In this document: positions 35,729-43,855 of the stretch, one piece after another
Layout of the letters: the number at the start of each line of letters is the position of its first letter
Numbering within the stretch: the first letter of the stretch is position 1
Source of the DNA: Candidatus Methanoperedens sp.
GTDB lineage: Archaea; Halobacteriota; Methanosarcinia; Methanosarcinales; Methanoperedenaceae
Direction of reading: 5' to 3'
Length of the DNA: 64,000 bases
NCBI GenBank assembly: GCA_026552955.1
Contig: JAPMTS010000003.1
Location: forward strand, 18,382 to 82,381
Program-made: the position numbers and the translations under genes
Notes under the pieces: model-generated
Databases searched by the model: none
What the model saw: the letters and a program-made list of their open reading frames with translations, nothing else
Told to the model about the DNA's origin: nothing

Positions 35729-36186
35729 TTCCTCTTCATGCTGGCGAAATGCTTCTGGTGCGGGGAAACGAAGGAACTCTTGGAATAGTCAAAGTAGGAG
35801 ATAATAAACAATTCTTCCTGGAAACTGACACAGAGGAGATAATACTTGCCCTTGAACCTGAGGATTTGCTCGTAGCATCGGGTTTCGGGACCGATGAAAC
35901 CATAATAAAAGGTTTGAGATGCATTCTTTTCATGATACGTGAAGTTGGATCACCTTTTATAGCCCTTTCGAAAAAGCATCCTGCTTCAAAGCGCCTAAAA
36001 ATCGTTGTTTCTGCAGGTGACCGCACAAGGGTAAGCTGCAGCATAACGCCGGGAACGCATCCCGAACAGGATGTCTTATGCGGCTCAGGAGAATTTGACG
36101 GCGTTGAGATATCAGGTGTTAAAGACGGGGTAGAGGTTAAGAACTTAAAAAAGGGGAATTTTATGAAAATCCCTTTTGATATTTAA
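35725..36186 (+). CDS. Unknown 153-residue protein, last gene of chaperone operon
   Basis: I start it at the ATG at 35725, which overlaps the zinc-ribbon stop; the longer open frame upstream only shadows the zinc-ribbon gene. It reads MIPLHAGEMLLVRGNEGTL, then a central LALEPEDLLVASGFGTDETI, and ends MKIPFDI. Glycine-turn and hydrophobic-strand spacing suggests a mainly β protein, possibly two small barrels. I do not recognise the family. It converges with, and overlaps by 4 nt, the thioredoxin gene on the other strand. Confidence 0.7.
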   Translation: MIPLHAGEMLLVRGNEGTLGIVKVGDNKQFFLETDTEEIILALEPEDLLVASGFGTDETIIKGLRCILFMIREVGSPFIALSKKHPASKRLKIVVSAGDRTRVSCSITPGTHPEQDVLCGSGEFDGVEISGVKDGVEVKNLKKGNFMKIPFDI

Positions 36187-36518
36187 CTTTTCAATGCCTG
36201 TCGCAATGCTTCGATAGATGGCGGCGCTCCGACAAAAGCGCGTTTTCGATTAATGTATACTGTTGGAACGGCCTTAACACCATATAACGCAGCCTTGGCA
36301 AAGCCCTGTGGAGTAGCTGTTGAAACCTCAAATGCCTGTACACCTGGCATCTGTGAAGCAAGTTCTTGTGCCATCATTAGCGCTCTTGGGCAGTGAGGAC
36401 ATGTTGGGGAAGTAAATACTTCTATTACCACCTGGGGTTTTGGAGTTACAGACTCATGCTGGCGTTTCATTAATTCTTCAAGTTTCTTCTTTTTTATCTG
36501 TGCAAGTTCATCATCCAT
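36183..36518 (-). CDS. Thioredoxin/glutaredoxin-like protein with CPHC site
   Basis: This 111-residue protein has a charged N-terminal helix (MDDELAQIKKKKLEELMKRQ), then a thioredoxin fold with the active site TSPTCPHCPRA (cysteines 40 and 43) and the cis-proline in KAVPTVYIN. The CPHC motif is as in some glutaredoxin-like archaeal redoxins and DsbA. It could reduce or isomerise disulfides in the cytosol; no signal peptide is present. It follows a small membrane protein gene by 11 nt and converges on the chaperone operon. Confidence 0.85.
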   Translation of the reverse strand: MDDELAQIKKKKLEELMKRQHESVTPKPQVVIEVFTSPTCPHCPRALMMAQELASQMPGVQAFEVSTATPQGFAKAALYGVKAVPTVYINRKRAFVGAPPSIEALRQALKS

Positions 36519-36529
36519 GGTATTCCTCG

Positions 36530-36943
36530 TTATTTTCTTTTAATCAATGAAATTCCCATTACGATACTCATTAATCCCGCTGATAACCCGAAAATCAAAG
36601 AAAGCATCACAAGAGATACTCCAATGATCATGCTGATTGCCGATGAAAAATTAAAGATATAGATCAATAGCATGAACGGAAATATGATAAATTCCGCCCC
36701 AAGTCCGATAAATGTCCAGCCGAGTATTTGTTTCTCATTTGGAAGCCGGTCCAGTTTTCGTAAAATAACAGGCACTAAGATAATTATTGAGAAAACGAAA
36801 ATCAAGATCATGATAAGCTTTTGAACCATAATTGAAAAATAGGATAATGGCAGAGCTGTTAGAAGAACGAGAAGAATAATAAGTCCGAATGCCAGTACCA
36901 GTGCGCATCCTCCGGAAAGTAATGTTTTTCGTGCTAATTTCAT
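36530..36943 (-). CDS. Small integral membrane protein (four helices)
   Basis: This 137-residue protein has about four hydrophobic segments (ALVLAFGLIILLVLLTALPL near the start; three more at about 37-60, 75-97 and 104-130). It has short charged loops and a KRK end. I do not recognise the family. It is directly upstream of the thioredoxin gene (11 nt), so the two are probably co-transcribed. A 215-bp region without a gene lies upstream. Confidence 0.7.
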   Translation of the reverse strand: MKLARKTLLSGGCALVLAFGLIILLVLLTALPLSYFSIMVQKLIMILIFVFSIIILVPVILRKLDRLPNEKQILGWTFIGLGAEFIIFPFMLLIYIFNFSSAISMIIGVSLVMLSLIFGLSAGLMSIVMGISLIKRK

Positions 36944-37158
36944 TTTAATTTTTCATTAGATTTTACTCACATTTTTTACTGTTATTTTTGATTATGATAA
37001 AAAGCCCTGATTCATGAATTTTGTTACTTCTATCATACCAATCTCGCCACCTCTATTGTTTTAATACCATTTATTATTATGCATGTCCATATAATCCATT
37101 CTCGTCATCTGTTTTTTGAGATTCTAAGTAACTCCAATCCTGCAAAAGAAAAATTGAT

Positions 37159-37647
37159 TTGAGATTGATATCACTTATCGGGATTTTTATCTCAAACACA
37201 ATTTTGAGCCATCATGTTTATGCAGAAGCAAAACAACATCAATTTAAGATGCAGCAAGAAAAGCCCGCTACGAAACCAATATCTATTGTTAAAGCTCTTA
37301 AAGTAGACTGGTTACGCCTGACCAAAATCGGGCTATATGTGTGCCTGTCCAATATAATCGCTCTTGTGTTGCTCTCATTAATAGGTATCGTCAGCCAATA
37401 TTATTACACTTTTATAGAAGGAATAGGTGAGACAGAAATCTATACTCATGTTACTATATACCGTGCATATGTTGCCATTGTCCTTTATTTGATGCTTATT
37501 CCCAAGCCATTGCGATATCCGGATTTGAAAGATCAATCTTTAACATGGACATCCATCTGGTTAAATGGTATCTCGATGCCTTCATTCTTAAACTTAATAA
37601 ACATCTCCCTTAATACCATGTCAATAACAGGATGTCTTTCATCATAA
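37159..37647 (+). CDS. Uncertain small membrane protein or fragment
   Basis: The 162-residue frame contains three hydrophobic stretches (VCLSNIIALVLLSLIGIV, YRAYVAIVLYLMLIP and the N-terminus). Its last 115 nt overlap the 3' end of mscS on the other strand. The codon pattern up to about 37530 is plausible and the rest looks like chance extension. It may be a truncated gene. No family is recognised. Confidence 0.35.
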   Translation: MRLISLIGIFISNTILSHHVYAEAKQHQFKMQQEKPATKPISIVKALKVDWLRLTKIGLYVCLSNIIALVLLSLIGIVSQYYYTFIEGIGETEIYTHVTIYRAYVAIVLYLMLIPKPLRYPDLKDQSLTWTSIWLNGISMPSFLNLINISLNTMSITGCLSS

Positions 37648-38594
37648 TGCCTCACCCAGACGATCAGTTCCAGGTTCTGTGAGGAAGAAGCAAATTCTGT
37701 AAAACGCACAGTTGCTTGAGGTTCTTTCAGGATAAGGGATATCTTATCTGCGATCTCAAGCATGATTTTCTCCACGTGTTTCGGATCTGTGCCATATGCC
37801 ACATTTACAGGTATCTTTACTCTTATCGTGTCATCAGGCACTGCATAATTTATTATCTGCTCATTAATTACTTTGGAATTGGGAATTGTGACAATGGTAT
37901 TATTTAATGTTTTTATCATTGTATATCTGGGTTTTATTTCATATACATCCCCATAGACTCCCCCCATTTCCACCCTGTCCCCAACTTTATAAAGCTGGTC
38001 AAGGGTAATGGTAACGCCGCCAAAAACATTTGAAAGCAGGTTCTGGGCAGCCAGTGCGATCGCAAGACCCAGTATTCCCATTCCGGTGATAAGAGGTGTT
38101 ATTTCAATTCCTACACCGGATAATGCAAGCATTAAGCCAAATGCCCAGATAATATACGTTACCGACATATCGGCAAGAGCCACAAGCCTGTCATCCATTT
38201 CTCCTTCTGTCTTTGCGGCAATTTCATACCCGTATTCCTTGATAATTCTCTTTGCCAGCGATGCAACGATCCATGTCAGGAAAATTGTGACAATGAAGTG
38301 CCTGTACCCATATCCCCGATCGTATCTATTTATTAGTTCTGCAAGGAACGCGGTCTGGTGTATGGCATAATAAATCCCTGCTACTATCACAAGAATATAG
38401 AGGGGTCTTCCGATCGCGTGCAGAATAATGTCATCGATTTTTGTATTTGTTTTTTCCGCCTTTTTTTGCAGGATCTTGATAATGAAACTTATAGCCACAG
38501 CTATGATCAAACTAATACTCAATGTGATTAATGGCAGGAGCATTGTGGGAATTTCCATGTCTGGTTTCAGATAAATAAATGGTACAAAATACAT
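37533..38594 (-). CDS. MscS-family mechanosensitive channel
   Basis: This 353-residue protein has four or five transmembrane helices in the first 200 residues. The pore helix and β-domain follow, with ALAAQNLLSNVFGGVTITLDQLYKVGDRVEM typical of MscS split over the membrane exit. The C-terminal αβ domain ends IPFNQMDVHV. Such channels release ions during osmotic downshock. The gene is monocistronic and divergent from the FKBP gene. The start is the ATG preceding YFVPFIYLKPDMEIP; an in-frame ATG at EIPTMLL is possible. Confidence 0.92.
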   Translation of the reverse strand: MYFVPFIYLKPDMEIPTMLLPLITLSISLIIAVAISFIIKILQKKAEKTNTKIDDIILHAIGRPLYILVIVAGIYYAIHQTAFLAELINRYDRGYGYRHFIVTIFLTWIVASLAKRIIKEYGYEIAAKTEGEMDDRLVALADMSVTYIIWAFGLMLALSGVGIEITPLITGMGILGLAIALAAQNLLSNVFGGVTITLDQLYKVGDRVEMGGVYGDVYEIKPRYTMIKTLNNTIVTIPNSKVINEQIINYAVPDDTIRVKIPVNVAYGTDPKHVEKIMLEIADKISLILKEPQATVRFTEFASSSQNLELIVWVRHYDERHPVIDMVLREMFIKFKNEGIEIPFNQMDVHVKD

Positions 38595-38652
38595 TCCTTA
38601 AATAATCACAAATTACTTATATCTTATCATCACTCTGAGTGAAAGTGATATC

Positions 38653-39534
38653 ATGAGAAAATTATTTATTCTTATACTAGCAGCTGTAATTTTATTTAGT
38701 GGCTGTGTGGAAAAAACTGTAAAGAAAGGAGATAATATTTCAGTAAATTATATCGGCAGTTTCGAGGGCGGGAAAGTTTTTGACACTTCTATTGAAAGTG
38801 TGGCTAAAGCTAATGATTTGTTCACTCCGGGCGCCACTTATGAGCCTTTTAATTTCAGTGTTGGGAAAACGCCAAGTCAAGCTATCGAAGGATTTGATGA
38901 GGGAGTTATCGGGATGAAAGTGGGAGAAACTAAGAAATTAATCATACCTCCGGAAAAAGCTTATCCCATAAATCCTAACAAGATCCAGGTCATACCGATA
39001 AAAGATATAATTCCCACCATTACAGTAATTCCAAGGGAAATAAAAGTACCTGTCGGTCAGTTTGAACAGGTCTTCGGTCCAAATCATTCTGTGGGAAATA
39101 CTGTCCAAATCCCGAATTCAAATATCAATATTACTATAACAAATATTACTATAACAAATATTACCTCAGAGATAACATTGAAATATGATCTTAATGTGGG
39201 ATCTATAATCTGGAGTGCAAATGCGCCATGGAACGAGACTGTTATAAAAATTGATGATAAGAACATTTCAATCAAGCCCATTGTGAAAATAAATGATACA
39301 ATCCGGTTACCGAATTCTCCATATAATACAACCGTAGTTGATATGAATGATGAGAATATCACTTTAAGGCATAACCCGATCCCTGAAACAACAGCTGAAC
39401 TTCCTGATATGTTCGGACAGATGGTTCCTACCAAAATCAGATTCAATGAGACATCAATAATTATGGACCAGAACTCAGAAGTTGCTGGAAAGACCCTGCT
39501 CTTCAATATAACTTTGGTCTCTATAAATAAATGA
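38653..39534 (+). CDS. FKBP-type peptidyl-prolyl isomerase lipoprotein
   Basis: This 293-residue protein begins with a lipoprotein signal (ILAAVILFSGC, Cys at 18). It then has an FKBP domain in which an insert-in-flap lies between NISVNYIGSFEGGKVFDTSI and VIGMKVGETKKLIIPPEKAYP. The remaining ~160 residues form repeated β modules with DKNISIK / DENITLR-like strands. They include a 15-bp tandem DNA repeat coding ITITN units (about residues 157-167). It would act outside the membrane on proline isomerisation. The next gene starts 1 nt after its stop. Confidence 0.85.
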   Translation: MRKLFILILAAVILFSGCVEKTVKKGDNISVNYIGSFEGGKVFDTSIESVAKANDLFTPGATYEPFNFSVGKTPSQAIEGFDEGVIGMKVGETKKLIIPPEKAYPINPNKIQVIPIKDIIPTITVIPREIKVPVGQFEQVFGPNHSVGNTVQIPNSNINITITNITITNITSEITLKYDLNVGSIIWSANAPWNETVIKIDDKNISIKPIVKINDTIRLPNSPYNTTVVDMNDENITLRHNPIPETTAELPDMFGQMVPTKIRFNETSIIMDQNSEVAGKTLLFNITLVSINK

Positions 39535-39535
39535 G

Positions 39536-39904
39536 ATGATCCAAAAAGAAGAAAAGATAGTTGCGGTACTGCTGGTAATGGCAGTACTTTCACTTATCAT
39601 CGGCTATTTTGGTTTTGTTCCACAGGTTGCTGCTTATTCAGAAGATTCAAAGATCGGGGAGAGAATCCAGGCGGATGGTACTATACTCTCCAAACAGATG
39701 ACGGCCAGGGGGGATAACCTGATTCTCTCGATTTCGAATCTCAATGTCAAAGTATTCATTTCCAGAGATAATGGTGCAAAAGAAGTTTATGATATCCTGA
39801 ACATTGGCGACAAGGTACATATTAGTGGCAAGGTAGCAGAATACAGGAGTGCAAGAGAGATAGTGATTGAAAGGGTAACAGATATAAAAAGGATGTATAG
39901 ATGA
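39536..39904 (+). CDS. Membrane-anchored OB-fold (tRNA_anti-like) protein
   Basis: This 122-residue protein has an N-terminal signal anchor (IVAVLLVMAVLSLIIGYFGF) and an extracytoplasmic OB-fold. The OB segment shows ERIQADGTILS, LNVKVFISRDNGA and IGDKVHISGKVAEYR. Such domains bind nucleic acid, haem or proteins; the ligand is unknown here. It is tightly linked to the FKBP lipoprotein. Its stop is fused directly to the truncated ABC ATPase coding sequence. Confidence 0.75.
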   Translation: MIQKEEKIVAVLLVMAVLSLIIGYFGFVPQVAAYSEDSKIGERIQADGTILSKQMTARGDNLILSISNLNVKVFISRDNGAKEVYDILNIGDKVHISGKVAEYRSAREIVIERVTDIKRMYR

Positions 39905-40511
39905 AGTCCTGGCTATCGTGAACCTTGAGAAACGGGCAGATGACTTTGTAAATACATATTCAGGCGGGATGCGCAGGCGCCTGGAGCTTGCCAGGGGGAT
40001 AATGCACCATCCGAAAATACTTTTCCTTGATGAGCCAACGCTTGGTCTTGATCCCCAGACAAGAGAGCACATCTGGGATTACATAAAAGAGCTTGCACAA
40101 AAGGAATGCATGACCGTTTTGCTTACCACGCATTATATGGAAGAAGCCGAACAGCTATGTGACAGGGTTGCCATTATTGATTATGGAAAGATCGTAGCGC
40201 TTGATTCACCCGGCGTCTTAAAGAGCAGGATAGCCGGAGATGTTGTTACGATCAAACAAAGAATCCCTGATATCAAAAGCATCGTAGGGCTTGATTATGT
40301 CATGAAAGCGGAAGACAAAGACGGGCTTCTTTATATATCGATAAAAGATGCCGGTAAACATCTCCAGGATCTGCTTTCAAATACAGGTCCTATTGATTTT
40401 GTGGAGGTAAGAAGAGGGACTCTCAATGACGTATTCCTTCATTACACAGGCAGGGAAATACGTGAATCAGAGGCAGAGGGAGGTTTCTGGGAAAGGATGA
40501 TGAAAAGATGA
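39903..40511 (+). pseudogene. ABC transporter ATPase lacking its N-terminal half
   Basis: The frame gives EVLAIVNLEKRADDFVNTYSGG and then the signature SGGMRRRLELA, Walker B ILFLDEPT, D-loop and H-loop LLTTHYMEE, plus the C-terminal DrrA-type tail. The first ~110 residues, with Walker A and the Q-loop, are absent. Homology begins exactly at the stop of the OB-fold gene. The first usable start is GTG at 39918. The product cannot bind ATP normally. The permease gene after it is intact and overlaps by 4 nt. A deletion in the genome, or an assembly join, is indicated. Confidence 0.85.
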
Positions 40512-41254
40512 GCGAAATAGAAGGAATCTATGCAATATGGCTTCGAGAAGCCAAGATATATATCCGCGAGAAAGAGAGGCTTGTCTCTGCTGTAATCTCG
40601 CCGCTTCTGTGGATTTTCGGATTCGGGGGAGGCCTGGGTTCAAGTGTCCAGAGTATGAGCGGTTATCCATACCAGACATTCATATATCCCGGAATAATGG
40701 TCATGACGGTATTGTTCACCTCACTTTTTTTTGGGGTTTATATCATCTGGGACAGGAAACTTGACTTCTTAAAAGAAGTACTTGTGGCGCCGATATCAAG
40801 AGCGAGTGTATTTGCCGGAAAGATGCTGGGAGGGGCAACCGATGCCATGGTTCAGGTCGTTTATCTGATAATTATAGGGTTTTTCATAAGTATCCCGTTC
40901 ACTCCTCTGGTGATAATAGAAGCGTTCCTGATGCTTCTCCTTATCTCAATAGCGATGGTGAGTATCGGACTTGTCATTGGTGCGAACCTCACGAGTCCCG
41001 AAGGGTTCAGCCTTATAATAAATTTTGTAATGTGGCCAATGTTTTTCTTCAGCGGCGCGCTTTTCCCTGTCAGTAATCTTGGACCATGGTTCTCTGCGGT
41101 CACATTTATAAACCCCCTGACATATGGTGTTGACGCAATGCGCGGTATCATTCTGGGCATAAACCATTTTTCGATACTGTTTGATGTGGCTGCGCTGATG
41201 CTTTTCGCTGCTATCATGATAGGTATAGGTGTTGCGAGCTTTCAGCGAATGTGA
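40508..41254 (+). CDS. ABC-2 type transporter permease
   Basis: This 248-residue protein has six transmembrane helices and the DrrB/ABC-2 features WGLREAKIYIREKER-like start (here IWLREAKIYIREKE), FIYPGIMVMTVLF and the late ALFPVSNLGPW with INPLTYGVDAMRG. It would form the membrane half of a drug, lipid or polysaccharide exporter. Its ATPase partner, coded just upstream with a 4-nt overlap, lacks Walker A. Function thus depends on another ATPase or is lost. Confidence 0.88.
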   Translation: MSEIEGIYAIWLREAKIYIREKERLVSAVISPLLWIFGFGGGLGSSVQSMSGYPYQTFIYPGIMVMTVLFTSLFFGVYIIWDRKLDFLKEVLVAPISRASVFAGKMLGGATDAMVQVVYLIIIGFFISIPFTPLVIIEAFLMLLLISIAMVSIGLVIGANLTSPEGFSLIINFVMWPMFFFSGALFPVSNLGPWFSAVTFINPLTYGVDAMRGIILGINHFSILFDVAALMLFAAIMIGIGVASFQRM

Positions 41255-41281
41255 AAAAAAATTGAAATTTTTTTACGTTTT

Positions 41282-42259
41282 CTACACGGTGATGCCCAGG
41301 GGCGTAAGAATATTACCAGCTTTATTTACAATCGTAGTAGTAGAAGAACCTGCAAATAGGAGTCCAATAAATTTTCCATCTTTATCTACTACTGAACCAC
41401 TGTCCCCTCCTTTGGAGAAGTTGGTGACAAGTATCTGGTCCTTGAATATTGCCCATTTCCCGCCATATGAAACTTTTACTGATGCTGTAATGTCTGTAAC
41501 CATGCCTGTGGTAACACCTGTCGTTCTTCCGCTTTTCCTGACTATATCATTTTTTGAAACAGTATCAGTTCCAATTATTTTGTAGAACCCATCATTATTC
41601 TGGTTCAGGATATCACCGATATTTCCGGGAATTGATAACGTAGCGATTGCCGCATCAGCTTTGTTGTTTGACTTTTTGCTATTGAATGTAATAGGTATAT
41701 ACCTGGAAAGCACAGCTATTGTATTAAGGCTATTTCCTCCATCATATGTTCCGGGTTGATATATTGATGTTCCTGATGGGAGGAAATTATTTTGACTATT
41801 CAATGCAAGGACATGTGCATTGCTCAGAATGACAGATTTTCCTGAACTATCGGTTGCAACCAATCCAAGGGTTCCGGCAGTAATATATGGATTTCCCACA
41901 CTTAATCCGCCAAAAACAGGGTTATAGCTTCCGATTCTTAAATATGGGGCCGTTTGGTACGCCATAAAGGGGGTCTCGATTGCAGATGTAGTTTGAAGAG
42001 CCTCTATTTTTCCTATAACCTGATTCCTGACCTTGAAACCTTCCAGCACTTTCGGAACTTTCTTGCTTATTTCCTGCTTTTCGATATAGACAATGATTTC
42101 ATTGTTTGCCTCATCTACAGAAACTCCGGAAACACCTTCTATTGCAAATAACTCAGATTCATATTTTTCCCGAATTTCTTTCACTTTTGCTGGCATTGCA
42201 CCATTTACCATAGATATCAGAATTATTGCAACAGCAAGAGTGATAATAATCTTTTTCAT
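41282..42259 (-). CDS. Secreted chymotrypsin-fold (S1-like) serine protease
   Basis: This 325-residue protein starts with a signal peptide (MKKIIITLAVAIILISMVNG). The catalytic triad of a trypsin-like fold is visible as His in VILSNAHVLAL, Asp in NKADAAIATL and Ser in SKGGDSGSVV. An ~85-residue N-terminal region (VSGVSVDEANNEIIVYIE) resembles a propeptide. A basic pair or chaperone is not visible. Chymotrypsin-fold proteases are uncommon in archaea. It is convergent with the ABC permease and alone on its strand. Confidence 0.85.
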   Translation of the reverse strand: MKKIIITLAVAIILISMVNGAMPAKVKEIREKYESELFAIEGVSGVSVDEANNEIIVYIEKQEISKKVPKVLEGFKVRNQVIGKIEALQTTSAIETPFMAYQTAPYLRIGSYNPVFGGLSVGNPYITAGTLGLVATDSSGKSVILSNAHVLALNSQNNFLPSGTSIYQPGTYDGGNSLNTIAVLSRYIPITFNSKKSNNKADAAIATLSIPGNIGDILNQNNDGFYKIIGTDTVSKNDIVRKSGRTTGVTTGMVTDITASVKVSYGGKWAIFKDQILVTNFSKGGDSGSVVDKDGKFIGLLFAGSSTTTIVNKAGNILTPLGITV

Positions 42260-42388
42260 TTTTCCACCTCATAACGAATTTATCCAATGTTTAAGAAATA
42301 TCGATTCATTAAAGAATTATTTGGAATATTTCTCACAAGATTATGTGACTTAAGATTATATAAATGTTTTATCTTTATAATAAACTGA

Positions 42389-42410
42389 AAATAATAATAA
42401 TAATAATAAT
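42389..42410. repeat. Trinucleotide (AAT) repeat
   Basis: About seven AAT units run uninterrupted in the intergenic region 65-86 nt before the PmbA/TldD start. Such tracts are slippage-prone and may alter promoter spacing. Confidence 0.85.
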
Positions 42411-42474
42411 TGTTATGTATTTTTTCAAACCCCTTATCTATATAAGATATAGAACCATAATTACATGAGTTTCT

Positions 42475-43797
42475 ATGACTGATATTTTTAATAATGCGCA
42501 TAAAGCTCTTGAGTTTGCAGAAAAAGAAGGAGCTGATGAAGTTGAGATATATTGTGTAAAAGGCAGGTCTATTTCAATAGATATTCACAGGGATGTCATC
42601 GATCTTGCAAAAGAAAGTCTTATTTCGGGGATAGGTATAAGGGCGATCGTTAAAGGGGCGGTGGGTTTTTCCAGCACCAACGATGTTTTTCGCATTAAAG
42701 AAGCTTCTCTACTTGCCGTAAAATCAGCAAGGGTGAGAGGTAGTGATCCTGAATGGTCCGGTCTTCCTGGAAATAAGAAACAACCCGCAGTTAAAGGTAT
42801 TTTTGATAAGAAAATTGCGGATATCGAGATCGAATCATGCATAGATTATACTTGCGAATTGATCAATGGAGCAAAGTCTATCCCTGCCATTCTTCCCACA
42901 TCGGGACATTTTGCATGCGGTAATTCAACAAAACTCATCTTAAATTCAAACGGCATCGAGATAGAGGAAGAAGATACTATCGTTTCGGCCTCAATAGATG
43001 CCATTACAGAGGATGCGCCTCTTTCAACCGCTTCTGAATTTGATATGTCCAGAAAGCTGGATGTGGATTTCTATAAGCTGGGGGAGAAGGCCTCCTCCCT
43101 TGCCAGGCGGTCCCAGCACGGTATAAATACGCAAACGCGGGATTGCACAGTGCTGCTTGAGCCAATGGCCATTGCAGATCTTCTTGAAAATACGATCGTG
43201 ACCTCGGTAAATGCGGATAATGTCCAGAAAGGCAGATCATCTTTGATAAATAAAATGGGTACTTCGATAGCTTCAGATCAACTTTCAATCATCGATGATG
43301 GAATTTTTACCGGGGGTATTGGTACCTCCTCATGTGATGAAGAAGGAACGCCGTCAAAAAGAACACCCATTATTAAAGACGGTATCTTATCATCTTACAT
43401 TTATGACTGCTACGCTGCGGGGAAAGAAAAACGGGAAAGCACAGGTAATGCCATCAGGGCGTCTTATACTTCCACGCCTTCAATTAGTATTCGTAACATG
43501 ATAATTGAACATCCTTCATCGGATATCATTGGAGAGACAAAGGACGGGGTTATTGTTAATACGGTTATTGGCGCGCATACTGCCAATCCTATTTCAGGGG
43601 ATTTTTCAGTGGAAGCCAGGAATTCTTTTGAGATAAAGAGCGGCCAGATCGCCTCTCCCATCAAATCGATGATGATATCCGGAAACATCTTTGAACTCTT
43701 GAAGAATATCGATGGCATTGGAAAGGATGTGAGGAAAGTCGGAAATGTAATTACACCAACGGTAAAAGTTGCAAAGATGAAGGTAGTGGGGAGTTAA
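42475..43797 (+). CDS. TldD/PmbA-family metalloprotease subunit
   Basis: This 440-residue protein has the TldE/PmbA layout, with an N-terminal domain (ALEFAEKEGADEVEIY) and a core around GIGIRAIVKGAVGFSST. The C-terminal half has RASYTSTPSISIRNM and the ISGDFSVEARNSFEI block. It lacks the HExxxH zinc site that TldD carries, which marks it as the PmbA partner. TldD/PmbA heterodimers degrade unfolded peptides or process modified peptides. No tldD copy is in the window. Confidence 0.85.
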   Translation: MTDIFNNAHKALEFAEKEGADEVEIYCVKGRSISIDIHRDVIDLAKESLISGIGIRAIVKGAVGFSSTNDVFRIKEASLLAVKSARVRGSDPEWSGLPGNKKQPAVKGIFDKKIADIEIESCIDYTCELINGAKSIPAILPTSGHFACGNSTKLILNSNGIEIEEEDTIVSASIDAITEDAPLSTASEFDMSRKLDVDFYKLGEKASSLARRSQHGINTQTRDCTVLLEPMAIADLLENTIVTSVNADNVQKGRSSLINKMGTSIASDQLSIIDDGIFTGGIGTSSCDEEGTPSKRTPIIKDGILSSYIYDCYAAGKEKRESTGNAIRASYTSTPSISIRNMIIEHPSSDIIGETKDGVIVNTVIGAHTANPISGDFSVEARNSFEIKSGQIASPIKSMMISGNIFELLKNIDGIGKDVRKVGNVITPTVKVAKMKVVGS

Positions 43798-43855
43798 ACA
43801 TTTAACCTGCTTAATTTATATATATGATAACATCTCCAATACTGCAGGTGGAAAA

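Noticed and set aside
42389-42410. AAT tract as a structural or origin element
   Set aside because: It is a plain trinucleotide run with no other origin features such as ORB sites or cdc6/orc1 nearby.
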